Shown here piece by piece: positions 10,265-21,264 of a stretch of DNA of 64,000 nucleotides; position 1 is the stretch's first letter; each line of letters begins with the position of its first letter. The stretch lies in the NCBI GenBank assembly GCA_023101885.1, contig JALPQD010000231.1:2738042-2802041 (forward strand), given 5' to 3'. The DNA comes from Typhlomys cinereus. Taxonomy: Eukaryota > Chordata > Mammalia > Rodentia > Platacanthomyidae. A program made the translations under genes and the position numbers. The notes under the pieces were generated by a model. The model made no database searches, was not told where the DNA came from, and saw only the letters and a list, made by a program, of their open reading frames with translations.

Positions 10265-12115
10265 TCTTTTTTTTTTTTTTCTTTAGCCGGTCCTGCTTGT
10301 CAGATCTTCCTGCCAGGGTCTGAAGTCCTGCGTGTAATCACATCAAAGCTTGTATGAAGTAGATAACACTTCAACACACTCTATAAACGGATAATAGATT
10401 TCACTCTTTTCAAATTACAGGCCGGACACTGGTGGTTACGAGCGAGCCAGGAGACATGTTTTGTAAATCCTGGTGACAGGCCTCTGGGTGACCTTGGCAA
10501 AACTCTGATGATAATTAACGATGAAGGCAGCGGCTACCTGTTGTGTCGGGAGCATCCTCTGGGCCTGGCACTGTGACCGTGAAGTTTCTCGCCCCTTTTC
10601 TCACTGAGCACAACCATCGGAGGTGATCCACATGCACCGCCCAGGCTTCTGGTGAGGCATCCGGGGCTTTCCAGATAATGCTCAGAAAATGCTTGGTTTT
10701 CAGAGACATATCTTCTTCTCTCTCACCCACCCACAGATGCTACAGGGTAGCTCACATCTGTAGCTATCCAGCCATCCGACGGGCGGGGTGGTCAGTATAG
10801 AGACTTAGCTCTTCCTGAGCCCAGCAAGTTTTATCTGATGATAACAGCATCGCTTCGCTCCACACATGCATATGGGAGTAATTCAGACATGTTACAAAGA
10901 GACCACAAGAGCTCAATGATCAAGGAGCTACAAGAGGTCCCACCAAGCCGACTGTTCAGACTGAGGTATCAGTTTTGATGACAGCTGATAATACTCGTAT
11001 CACTTTGCAATATAAAGGCAGAACAGAGGATGTAAATGCAGCAAATGAAAACGAGCAAATAATCCAGCCCTCTTAAAAATGCTCAACTGACCGTGCATTA
11101 CCTAGTAATGGTTAGATGGCTCCTTCTTCTCTGCGTCTTCCACACCTGTCTGAAGCAAGAGACCAGGTGCCACAACTCTAGCCTGCAGCCTGCAAACTAT
11201 CTGCACCCCAGATAGCTGTGAGCGGGCCCCGACACATGGCAGTAAACTTGAAACACCATGAGGTTTCTTCTGCTATTTCTTTTGCGACCCAGTTGCATGA
11301 TTCTCAGGGGTGAATGGCGTGGATGATGACGTCATGATGCAGCGTCAAAAGGTTGGGACTGTCTATCTACATTGCATTATGGGAATCAGGCTCAGACTTC
11401 CCAGCCAGGTCAAAAGGCATCTCAGGCTCCGTGGAACCTTTTGTTTATCACTGGGGCGTCGATGGTCTCATAACTCTAGGAGAAAAAAAAGTCAGTGTAG
11501 TCACCGTTCGTTTTCATCTGTCATGACACCTAGGAAAGATGTCCTTCACGATGACGCCATCTTAATCCAAAGCGTGACACAGTGTATTCTACTGTCTTAT
11601 TCATATTTTTACTGACAGTGATAAAGGCCTGAAATTCTACTTGCCTGTCTGTGGTCCAGCTTTCCGGTGATTCCAATTACTAGCAGATGTTTCTCTGACC
11701 TCTCTAACCCCAGGCAGCCACAGACCAGCAGAGACATTCTTGATTTTCCCTCTCACTGCTGATGGAGTCCAGCACATCCCACGGGGCAGAGGACGCACAC
11801 AAGCAATACTGAGAATCGAGGAGCCCTCACCCAGCTGCAGCAAGGTGGCCTGTGATGTCTCCTCATGGAGAGATGCTTCATTGCATGATTTGTATCGTAT
11901 CTCACAGTGCTAGGTTCTAAATTGTTAATTTAGCATTTTAAAAATCAAGTACTATCACTGGCACAAATGCCCAAAAATATTTTCCCACCAGTACATGACA
12001 AAAATAAATTTGAGCCATCTAACCTTTACTGTGTACATACTTAGGATACATTTTCAAAAGATGAAGACAAAGAATTGATTTTATTTAAAAAAATCAGTTT
12101 CTCCTGACTAAGGCA
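10265..12115. other. Unassigned sequence, possibly unique
   Basis: Contains a T tract at 10267-10280 and a CRE palindrome at 11327-11334. No exon or named repeat was recognised. AT content rises from 11880. Confidence 0.4.
11327..11334. promoter_or_regulatory. CRE palindrome TGACGTCA
   Basis: Perfect consensus binding site for CREB/ATF factors. CpG-containing octamers are scarce in mammalian DNA, but a single match proves nothing about use. Confidence 0.35.
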
Positions 12116-12119
12116 CATG

Positions 12120-12465
12120 CGATGCTAACATTAACAACTTGACAGACTCTGGAATCACCTAGGAGACGGGTTTCTCTGAGTGCGCCAGGGAGGGAGTTTC
12201 TAGATCAGGTTAACTGAGAAAGGCAGCGAGGCTGCTCCTGGCTGCGGCCCTGCACTGACTGAGGATGAGGAAGGAAGCTGAGCGGCCGCAGGCAGCTCCT
12301 CTGCTTCCTGTCTGCAGGTGTACTGCTACCAGACGTGTCCAGCTGCCTCGACTTCCCCACCACGGTGGACTGCAGCCTCAAATTATGAGCCAAAATAAGC
12401 CCTGTCTTCCTAGGAGCGCTTCGCTTGGGCATTTGTCACAACGGCACATAAAACATGCAAGAGGG
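12120..12465 (+). mobile_element. MaLR-like LTR
   Basis: Ordered phrases: acaacttgacagactctgg, a tctagatcaggttaactg segment, tgcctcgacttccccacca, gagccaaaataagccctgt, and a final gggcatttgtcacaacg. This is the rodent MaLR layout with the AATAA-type signal just before the end. Confidence 0.7.
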
Positions 12466-12670
12466 ACGCACCGCGACTGCTTTTCTGCCTGCAAAAGAAA
12501 AGACAGGAATGTCCCAGAAATGGACACAAGCAAGGAGGACATTCCTGCTGTGCTGGCCTGTCCCCTGGGGGGCTCCAGGCTATGCTTCAAGGAGGAGACC
12601 CCAAAGATTTCAGGGAACTAAGGCCACAGAGATGACAGAGAAATGAATAAAGTCACAGGTCTGATCAATC

Positions 12671-12690
12671 AGAGAGAGAGAGAGAGAGAG
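12671..12690. repeat. AG microsatellite
   Basis: Ten AG units. Confidence 0.95.
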
Positions 12691-12799
12691 CCAAGATCCA
12701 TCAGCTACATGCTCCTTAGCGCGCAGAGCTCAGGGACTTAACTTCCAGAAGGATTAGAGGAAACAGCCCACGTCTCACACGGGACAGCAAGCAGTGTTC

Positions 12800-13560
12800 A
12801 TTCTTAGCAGAGATATTGGAAGGCCTCACAACACACAGGGCATTAAGTTCAGGTCTCGCAAAGTTCTCGACTTAAGTCAGGGGGAACAGTGAGCTTCAGG
12901 ATTATTAGTGTTCTTTTTGCACCCAGCAAACTTTAAGAGCAGACCCCCAAATCATTAGGCTACTTCCAGGTAGTCTAACTAAAGCCCCCAGCAAAGCTCA
13001 CGAGTATTAATAGAACTCGAAGGCTATCTCACACCCCCAGAAAGTGAATTTCACAATGTCTGGTGTTTGTTTGAAGAAAAAATTATAGAAATGCAAAACA
13101 GCAATGAAATACAAAGAAAGAAAATCCACTAAACTGATCCAGAATTGACACAGATGCTAGAATTAGCAGACAAGGTTATTAAAGCAATAGCTATTAACTA
13201 TGTTCCATGTGTTCAAAAAGCTAAATAAAGGCATGAACAATATGGCAAAAGACCCATTTCAAATTCACAAAGATGAAAATTGCAATGTTTGGGATGAAAA
13301 GCACACCGGAGAGCACCGACAGGTTAGACAAAGGGCAGAGAGAAAACAGCAGTGAACTCTACAGAGCAGTAGAAGCTACCGGAAGGCAGAGGGAGGGAAG
13401 CACGGAAGAGAGTGGGGAGCATCAGTCACACCGGCTTAGGTCCCAAGCCAAGATCAGCAGGAGTCCAGGAGGATACAGGCCGTGGACTTTCAAAGGAAGA
13501 ATGTTCCAGAATGCTAAGATGATTTGTGCAGAAACAGCGGTAGCAAAATGCTCTGTATAG
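12800..13560 (+). mobile_element. Degenerate LINE-1 5'/ORF1-side fragment
   Basis: The segment around 13130-13260 (aattgacacagatgctagaa, caaggttattaaagcaata, tatgttccatgtgttcaaaa) follows the 5' half of old L1M elements, before the coiled-coil region of ORF1. No intact frame. The left edge near 12800 is approximate. Confidence 0.65.
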
Positions 13561-13569
13561 TATTGTATT

Positions 13570-14165
13570 TAGCATTCAGCACTCACTTTAAAGGTAATAA
13601 CTTCATAGAATTAATATATATATATAATATCTGTATATCCCAGAAGCCACAGCTTCAGGGCGTCTGCTGTCTTGGGAGGCGAGGAGGGAGGGAAGTAGCT
13701 CTGCACCCCCAGCTCAGCCCTGACTTTCCCGTAATGAACGTCACGCCCTGTGGTGTCCAGGAGTCTCCAAAACTTGTTCCAAGAGAAAAGAAAAACAATA
13801 TAGTTTTTTCATTTTTAAATCGTGAATTTCCTTCACTTAGAAAACTTCTTCGTGAGCTATTCAAAGTATAACACAATCCCAAACATTGGGCTTGGAGCCA
13901 CTTGCTTGGCATCTATGGGCGGACTAATTGGTACATGTTTCTAATTCTATAAGCAGGGCGTAAGGATAAGCTATTCAAGCGGCACAAGAAGAATGAGAGA
14001 GATGAAAAGTTACTGGCATTCTGGGGGTCTAACACGCCCTTTTCTTGTGTGCTTTCCTGTGCTAATCCTCAAGACACAAACCAATCTCTAAGAATTTAAA
14101 AGACTTTACTAGTCATTTCACGAATGAGATAGAAATGGCCAGGAAGCCCATAGAAATACACTTAA
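13570..14165. other. Unassigned sequence
   Basis: Ordinary intergenic composition with a short TA run at 13612-13627. Nothing recognised. Confidence 0.35.
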
Positions 14166-14169
14166 CATT

Positions 14170-14296
14170 GCTAGTCATACATGCATCATGTGGAATCAGC
14201 ATCACAAGTCATACATGCATTATATAGAATCGACATCACGAGTCATGCATGAGTCACGAAATTGACATGGCTAGTCATACATGCATCATATAGAAA
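14170..14296. repeat. Short degenerate tandem repeat, units about 30-36 bases
   Basis: Four imperfect units beginning with agtcatacatgcat or a variant (14172, 14208, 14242, 14273). Confidence 0.7.
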
Positions 14297-14644
14297 CACA
14301 AGTACTGAACAAGAACCCGGCCTAGCACTCAGAATTAGTGACATGGTTACTCGGTGCTGGGTAAAGTCAAAGATGTTTGTCTAGTTCTTCATTAGCTCCA
14401 GAGTTGGGAAAATCTGTTTCCAGGCTTTTTAACTTCCAAACACCACAAAGTGTATTAATGAATTTAGAAAGATGTAAGAGTATTATAGAAAAGTCATAGC
14501 TTCCTTAATTTGTGGTGAAATCTCAATGTTTTTATTTTAAACTCTGCACTTGCAGGCTTCTCGGGACTCAACTATAACTAAATCCAAACAGAGTTTCGAG
14601 GAACCCAGAAAGTAAGGAGGTATAGGATGCATTCAACTCTAGAA

Positions 14645-15065
14645 CCTATAGAGACATACTACATATTACAGAGATGTACTGTATACTACGGAGACCTTAG
14701 AGACATACTAATACTATAATTAAGTACTACATAATCATATTACATATTCCAGAGGTATAATGCATATATACTGCAAATTGAATACTGCTGAAGCATACTA
14801 CATGCTAGAGATATCCTACATATTACATGCTACAAAGACGTACTACATGTTACAGAGCTATGCTATACACTACAGAGATATACTGCATACTACATACATC
14901 AGAGATACACTGCATACTATAGAAGCTTGCTATATGCTACAGAGACATACTACAGAGATAAACTACATACTAAGAGATATAAGTCATAATGCTATAGAGA
15001 CATGCTACATAGTACAAAGACATACTTCATGCTACAGACACATACTCTGTAGTACATCCCACAGA
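14645..15065. repeat. Degenerate ACTACA/ATACTA tandem repeat
   Basis: About 420 bases built from loosely repeated phrases such as acatactacatgctacagag with variable spacing of about 17-30 bases. Units have drifted widely, suggesting an old minisatellite. Confidence 0.8.
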
Positions 15066-15589
15066 GATGTGTGAGTCATTAGTTAAGGAAATGATTACAG
15101 ATTCTTTGCAGCTGGACATAAAATGGGCCATGGAGCAAAAACAGACTCTGTGTTGCTAAGATTTTACACCCAATGTTCTCTATTCCAAATAAAAAGGCCA
15201 AGGCTTATGGGGGAAAAGGGAGGTGGGTGGGAAAGGAGATAAAATCTCGACATTTCCTTCTTTAGAGAGAGAGTTTTATAAAATGCCTCCATTTGCCGAA
15301 GGTCAAAAACCAAATAGAAGAGAATTTCAGATACAGTACATTTGGGCCAAGCAAGAGTTTCTTTGAGCCTGAAATATTTATTTGCCACATAGACTATCAG
15401 ACAGCAGGAGTTGGAAAAAGAAATCTTGAGCCGTCCACAGCCATGTTCCTGTGGAAACACTATATAAAGTATTGATGAGATGATGCTGGATCTGGGGTCT
15501 GGGAGGGGCGTGACCTCTGCCCTTTGGGGGTATGTGGGGGCTGGTATTAGTTTGCAACAGTGATGGTTCAACTCTCATCTTCTCCACAC
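15066..15589. other. Unassigned sequence
   Basis: The longest frame is 135 residues (15164-15571, minus) and has no recognised domain, no splice-like borders that I can confirm and no repeat match. Confidence 0.35.
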
Positions 15590-15960
15590 TCTGGACTCAA
15601 AGACCATAGCATTAATTACATACTGTGAGCAACAGCTCATGAATATTTAACGTGCTCATCTATACTTAATGAATAAATTTGCATTTTGACACTATTATTT
15701 AATGTGCTTTAAGGAAATACTGCTCATTACCTTTCAATTTTGTAGATTAGTTGAGTGTAAGCAGAACAGTAAGGCAGGAGAAATAGAGTATTATTTAAAG
15801 AACCATGTTTTTTATGGCCGCTTCTGCCTCCGTGAGCTTTTCCTCCTTTCGTCTTGCAAGCAAGTAGGCTTCATTCCGTTCTGTGCAGTCTGTCTTAATC
15901 ATTTTGCCACCACACTGCATCCAGATGGGAGTTTCTTCAGGTTCCCGGAAAACAATTCAA
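15590..15960. other. AT-rich unique block, conserved-element candidate
   Basis: Single-copy-looking sequence with homeodomain-type words (attaattac, aatatttaa, cttaatgaa) and octamer-like atttgcat at 15679-15686. No repeat signature. Proposed as a possible non-coding regulatory element from composition only. Confidence 0.3.
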
Positions 15961-16429
15961 ATTAAATAATCAGTGTTTTGCTTCCCTCTGTGTTTAGTAA
16001 CAGGGCGCTCGCGCTCACAAAATATCCCTGTGCAATTGGCAATAATTGGATCCAGGCCTGGCGGTCTCTATGAAGCCTCTGCCAACTGGCACAGCAAGCT
16101 GGGGGAGCTATGACATTTGTGGCGGGAGCAAAGGTCTGTCTTGGCTCTGGAGAGAACCCAAGGGCCAATGGCTGAGCAAAACCGGCGAGGAGGTGGCAGA
16201 AGACAAATCTTCCTGTGTCTTTCCATCGTTGACTCCCATGAGAGGCAATGTGTCTTTCATGTGAGTGGGCATGTGATCTTCTAGACACTGGGATGAGAAG
16301 AATGGTACTGGGAACCTCATTTGCATGAGAAATCTCATTGCATTGGGAATCTGCACTTTCCAAAGCAAGGGACTTCAAGATTGTCTCAGGTGCATGATTG
16401 CATTGCTATGATAAATATCTGGCCTAAGC

Positions 16430-16560
16430 CGTTTAAGGGGACAAGGGGATTTATTTGCGTAATGGTTCAAGCTACAGGCCATTGTGGCAGGGGAGTTTGC
16501 AGCAGGCGCTAAGGGAGGTGGCCACGCCCACATCAAGCATGGAGAGGGCAAGCGCCAGCT
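16430..16560 (-). mobile_element. MaLR-like LTR fragment, antisense
   Basis: Shows the antisense pattern ggatttatttgcgtaatggtt, then ccattgtggcagggg, in the order seen in the other antisense MaLR copies of this window. Confidence 0.4.
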
Positions 16561-16644
16561 GGCTCCTAGCTTCCCCGCTTGATGATGTGGCCTTTCACCC
16601 CACTTTCCCGTAGCTGCGAGTTCCATCATTGCCTTCGTCATGGG

Positions 16645-16785
16645 CCACATCATCATCCTCACTCTATCAAGGAGGAAACTGAGCTCAGTCAGATGGACAC
16701 AGACGGTAAAACATAACCCTGGGATTTGAATTCAGATTCGCTGGAACTAAATTCCATGTGCCTTCAACAATTAATGGAGCCTTTA
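16645..16785 (-). mobile_element. MIR relic, antisense
   Basis: Read in this orientation it follows the reverse of the MIR core: aaggaggaaactgagctc, then ctgggatttgaattcag. Heavily decayed. Confidence 0.6.
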
Positions 16786-16799
16786 GGGGATTTTGCTTT

Positions 16800-17055
16800 C
16801 AAAATAGATGCTTCGTCCAAACATTACAACAGAACGCCACAAACCACGTGCAGTTAGCAGTCCACCGTTGTGAAGGCCACAGAGCCCAGGATCATGTGTG
16901 AAGGGTGAATGAACTCCGAGGCTCTTTTGCAAGGACCTTTATCCCCCCAAATCTATTCGGTTCCCAAAGGCCTCCCCTCCAACACCATTGCAGTCAGAAA
17001 TTGGGGCTCCAACCCATGAGTTTCAGGGAGACACAGCATTCAGTGTACAGCTAAA
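16800..17055 (-). mobile_element. MST-like MaLR LTR, antisense
   Basis: The end (cctcccctccaacaccatt to catgagtttcagggagacac) is the reverse complement of the start of MST/THE1-type LTRs. Left part is diverged. Confidence 0.55.
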
Positions 17056-17319
17056 CGTCCCTCAGAGAAGGGCCCCCTGCCTCTCGTCCCGGGTCAGGTG
17101 CCACGCGACCATGATGCATAACCACCAATGAAGCCACCTGACCCACCACGCCGCCCCACCAGACCTGACTGCAGTCCCGGAGGGCGGATACCACCTCCCC
17201 AGCAGCTCACACCTGGGACGCAGGTGTTCTGTGGAAAAGGGTGGAGATTTCCTTGGCTTCTCCACCCATAAAACAGAGGAAATACCCGGCTCACTCTAGT
17301 GATACGAGAATTAAGAAAA

Positions 17320-17745
17320 TAGAAGGGTAGGAAAACAGGTGGATGGCAGACAGATGACAGACAGAAGGATAGTAGGTAGATACATGAAAGAGAGATGATA
17401 GATGATAGGTAAATAATATATAGAAGATAGATAGTCACACGATAGGTAGACAGATGATTGATAGAGGAAAGGTAGATGATAGATAATACATAGATAAATG
17501 ATAGAAAATAGATGACAGACAGTGATGATGATAGATGATTAATAAATAGGTGATTGATAGATGAAGAGATGATAAATGATAAATAGATGATAGATAGTAA
17601 TAGATGATAGATAATTGGTAGGTATCAGGTGGATAGAAAGATGATAGAAAGATACCTAACAATGACAGATGATAGATGAATGCTATATAAATTGTTAGAT
17701 GATAGACAATAGATAGATTATTGATAGAGTCTCATAGATGACAGG
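17320..17745. repeat. GATA-rich degenerate microsatellite
   Basis: About 430 bases of imperfect gatagatgat, tagatagat and gatagata units with frequent indels. Gives long Tyr/Leu/Ser-rich frames on the minus strand that are not genes. Confidence 0.9.
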
Positions 17746-17942
17746 AAGATGGATGATAGAAATATCAGAGAATAAAGATCAGGACAAGTCCCGCAGTCCT
17801 GTCTCTGTGCCTCACAATGCTTGAGTGACAGGTGTTCACAGTGGGCTGTGCCTGATTTTTTACGTGGGTGATGAGACCTGAACTCAGGTCCCCGAGACTT
17901 GTGCAGCAAGTGCCTTTAACTCACTCAGCCAACTCTCTAACT
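17746..17942 (-). mobile_element. B2-lineage SINE, antisense
   Basis: Minus-strand reading starts at about 17942 (gttagagagttggctgagtg) and passes through ggacctgagttcaggtctc, the B-box region. Its 3' end abuts the GATA tract. Confidence 0.65.
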
Positions 17943-18060
17943 GAGAACTAATTTTTTCAAAAGAGTAACATCAAAATATCACATGCATAGTGTGTTGAGT
18001 TCCATTTATTGCATATATCCTTATTTAAGTTGTTTATCTTAACACATTAGATCCTGAAAA

Positions 18061-18112
18061 ATGAGCCATGTATAATGGAACTGAAAATGAGCCATGTATA
18101 ATGGAACTGAAA
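18061..18112. repeat. Exact tandem duplication of 26 bases
   Basis: The unit beginning atgagccatgtataatgg occurs twice in direct succession (18061-18086 and 18087-18112) with no differences, so the duplication is recent. Confidence 0.95.
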
Positions 18113-18301
18113 TCAGTCGTTGGTTTTAGATGCAGGTGGAAAGCTCTGTAAGAAGGACTGGAACCTGTAAGCAAACGGGCATGCCTGAGTCAAGCTGAAG
18201 TTCCCTTGTTTATAATTTAGCTCAGAGGACCGCTGAAGCAGGGGAGACTAAGATCGTGCTTCTTAGTACAGGCATCTTAGGTGTTTACAAAGAAAAATCA
18301 A

Positions 18302-18480
18302 GGGATTAGCAAGCTGGCTCAGGGGATAAGATGCCTGCTCCCTAACCTGAGTTTGCTGCTCAGAGGCCACATGGTGGAAGGAGAGAACTGACTTGTGAGT
18401 GTGGTTCTCAGTGTGTCATGGCATGTATATATGTTCTCTTTCTCTCTCTCTTTCTTTGTCACACACACAAAAATAGAATG
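18302..18480 (+). mobile_element. B2-lineage SINE, short
   Basis: A head-like agcaagctggctcagggg, a phrase cagaggccacatggtggaag, and a short tail with ctctctctc and cacaca. More diverged than the 19418 copy. Confidence 0.6.
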
Positions 18481-19412
18481 TTAGAAGTAATGATAACATT
18501 TTTTTAAATGAAAGTAGTGTGTGTGTATGTGTGTGTGATGTGTAAGGACTTGAGGATGTTCAATGGTAGAACTGTAAAGAGCTCCCTGATTACCCTGTGG
18601 TGTTTCCTGCCTGCACGAAGACACTCCCAGCATCGTGTCTTGCAGGCGCATGTGGTCCAAGCAAGGCGTAGGACATCCACAGAGAAAAGATAAGGAGATG
18701 AGTAGTTACCTACAGTAGCGATCTGGGCAATGGTGAGAGGTCGGCTGGAAAGAAGTAATCTGTGTGCAAGAGGCAGCAGAAGCACACAGAAGCATCTTGC
18801 TTCGGTGACTGTTCAGCCCAAAGCTCTGTCACCCGGATCTGAGATCCAGTGCTTGCTGGAGAAATGTGTTCACGGTTCACAGAAGCCAGCGGGGTACTCT
18901 GCTGGTAGAACTTTCTGGAAGTTGTCCCTCTGCAAGGTTCCATAAATCCCCAAAGATGACAACTGTTTATGTCAACACCTTCCCTGAATCAAGTTGCCAC
19001 TGGGTGGTGGAGGCGGCTGATTGCTGCGCTCTGCTGGGGCTCGAGGTGGAAAGACCACCTATTCCACCATCTCTAGAGATGGACCCTGCAGGGACAGACC
19101 CCAGAGGCCCCAGACCAGGCAGAGCAGCCCCCTCCTGTCGCTGTGTCTCTCCTACGCCCCCTACTGACAAAGACTGATATCACACCAGCCAGCTGCCAAC
19201 GGGCATCTAAGGCTCAATTTGGGGGCACGTTTGAAGAATGAGAAATGCGAGGTGCAGCGTGGGATGGTCCAACTCATGTCAGCCACAACAAATTTAATCT
19301 GTTGACTTGACAGCAGGGGTGCATTGATTCTATTTGATGCTGAAATTGACAGACTCATAGGTCACGATAACACAGCTTGAAGATCAACTTTAAAGGGCTT
19401 GAAGAATATGGG
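18481..19412. other. Unassigned sequence with a GT-rich start
   Basis: Begins with a short GT-rich run (18517-18537). No exon or repeat family was recognised beyond it. Confidence 0.35.
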
Positions 19413-19417
19413 GTTCT

Positions 19418-19649
19418 GGGCTGGAGAGATGGCTTAGGGGTTAAAATTCTGCCTCACAAGCAAAAGGACCTGAGTTCAGATCCCAGGTCCCAGGTAAAGG
19501 CACCAGGCAAAAATAGTGTAGCCTGCACCTCTGGCCCTGCCGGGCGGAGCCTGGAAAATCCCAGAGTGAAGCAAGAAGGAGGTAGAAGCAATCCAGGATG
19601 ATTCCCAAAGTTATCCTTGGTCCTCCACAGGGACACACAGTGCCCACTG

Positions 19650-19700
<51 letters not shown>
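19418..19700 (+). mobile_element. B2-lineage SINE with a long CA tail
   Basis: Well preserved: head gggctggagagatggcttag with A box, ggacctgagttcagatccc with B box, then body and a CA run at 19652-19699. Shares its body with the copies at 58133, 4762 and 143, defining a recent subfamily in this genome. Confidence 0.85.
19652..19699. repeat. CA microsatellite
   Basis: About 24 CA units at the 3' end of the SINE. Confidence 0.95.
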
Positions 19701-19702
<2 letters not shown>

Positions 19703-19744
19703 TAGATAATGGATAGTGAGTAGGGTTTCTGAACAAGGGTCCCT

Positions 19745-19925
19745 GCTTTTATTTACATTTCATCTGCGTGTGTGCTCATGCACGCATGGGCGAGTGAGTG
19801 CACGTGTGTACAGAAGCACTGTGCACCTTGCTTGCTGAGACAGGGGCTCTCATTGGCCTGCGGCTGGTGGACGAGGTTAGACCAGCTGGCAGTGATTGAA
19901 AAATCCCAGAGAATGTTCTTGAGTT
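19745..19925 (-). mobile_element. B3/B4-like SINE fragment, antisense
   Basis: Shows an antisense CA-rich tail region (gtgtgctcatgcacgcatgg), then tgagacaggggctctcattg typical of the antisense B1-like part of composite rodent SINEs. Diverged. Confidence 0.4.
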
Positions 19926-19964
19926 CCTGTTGTTGTTTGCTTGCTCGCTCGCTTGCAGCGATGT

Positions 19965-20115
19965 GTGCACGCGTGTGTTTGTGGCAGGGTCTCACGCAGC
20001 CCAAGCGAATTGTGCTCGGTTCATGTCCCTGGCGTCTGAACCACTTATACAGTCTGTCGGGTTCCGCGTCTCTTGGTGCTACCCCAGCCATCTTCTCTTG
20101 GGCCCCTCCCTCTCC
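19965..20115 (-). mobile_element. B1-like fragment, antisense
   Basis: The phrase ggcagggtctcacgcagccc resembles the antisense B1 word, followed by a diverged body. Weak. Confidence 0.35.
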
Positions 20116-20329
20116 TCTGTCTTTGGGATCAGGCAGTTTATGGGGGAGACTGCAATCACAGTGTTGGGGTCACTCCTGAGCTCATCTTGGTAGCACTTGG
20201 GACAATCTGACCTCGACGGTTTCACATTCGCAGCAAGAATGCGTTTGGTTCCCACTGCACTAAACCATGAAAACTGAAGCCCTGGCCTCAAACAAAGAGG
20301 AAGTAACTCTAGGAAGTAACTGTTCTTCA

Positions 20330-20800
20330 AGAAATTTTTGCTACAGGTTTTTAAAAAACTGTTAGCAAGAGCCTGAAGCTCAAAACAATCCAAGTGTCTA
20401 GCACTTTGGAGAAACCAAATGTGTTACAGACACAATGGAAATTTACTTATGAACGGAATAAAATTCCTGTAAATGTTGCAGTGTGAATGATCCTTATGAG
20501 AGTGGGTGAAATGGACATGCAATGTATACGTTTGCATGTGAAATATCCACATCGAGCTGATTCGAAGGGCAGAAAGTAGATTGGATGTTACCAGGGACGG
20601 AGAGAAAAGGGAATTAGAACTGTCCGATGGTTTAGAAAGGGACAGAAGTGGCACTCATCACATGAGTAATGAATGTAAGTAGCTACGTGAGTGAAATTAA
20701 GTCTGCAGAATTGCACTGTAAGCTGCAATGGTTAAAATGACAAATCCCATTGCATTGCATAGTATGTGATTTTACTAACAGTAACACAAAGAACAATTTA
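20330..20800 (+). mobile_element. Degenerate LINE-1 3' end
   Basis: Follows the L1M 3' end: caatccaagtgtctagcac, a phrase around tggatgttaccagggacgg, gcactgtaagctgcaatgg, and finally tatgtgattttactaacag. No intact frame. Confidence 0.7.
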
Positions 20801-20807
20801 GTAAGTG

Positions 20808-21043
20808 GGGGGCTTGGTGGTGGCTTGTCTTGCCAGAATGAGCGCTGAGTTCAACCTCCAGAATTCTTCAAAAGTACCTGGAGTAGTGGCGCACTCCCTG
20901 CACTGCAGAGGTGGAGACGGGAGGTCCTTGGGATTGGTTGGTCTCCCCACCTTACCTATTGGTGAGCTGCAGCCAGTGAGAGACTATCCCATAAAGAAGG
21001 GGGATGGTGTTCTTAAGGATGATACTGGCAGCTGTCCTCTTAC

Positions 21044-21089
<46 letters not shown>

Positions 21090-21090
21090 T
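20808..21090 (+). mobile_element. B3-like SINE with CA tail
   Basis: Body agagtacctgg-type segment with agtagtggcgcactccctgc and gaggtggagacgggaggt, ending in a pure CA run at 21048-21088. Diverged head. Confidence 0.6.
21048..21088. repeat. CA microsatellite
   Basis: About 20 CA units at the SINE tail. Confidence 0.95.
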
Positions 21091-21196
21091 TAGATAGATG
21101 GAAGTCATATGTAAAATCAGTCTTTAATTCCCTGGAGTTCTCTGGCACACGTGCTAGGAGGAGTGACCGATAGAAGGCTGCTTTTACCATTCACAT

Positions 21197-21264
21197 GGGC
21201 TGCACATCTGGAGATCACAGGTTGCGCATCTGGAGACCAAGGGCTGCACAGCTGGACATCAACT
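21197..21264. repeat. Three imperfect copies of a ~22-base unit
   Basis: Units gggctgcacatctggagatc, ggttgcgcatctggagacc and gggctgcacagctggacatc follow one another. A small local tandem repeat. Confidence 0.75.

Noticed and set aside
20330..20800. Exon candidate in AT-rich sequence
   Set aside because: The order of phrases fits a decayed L1 3' end instead.
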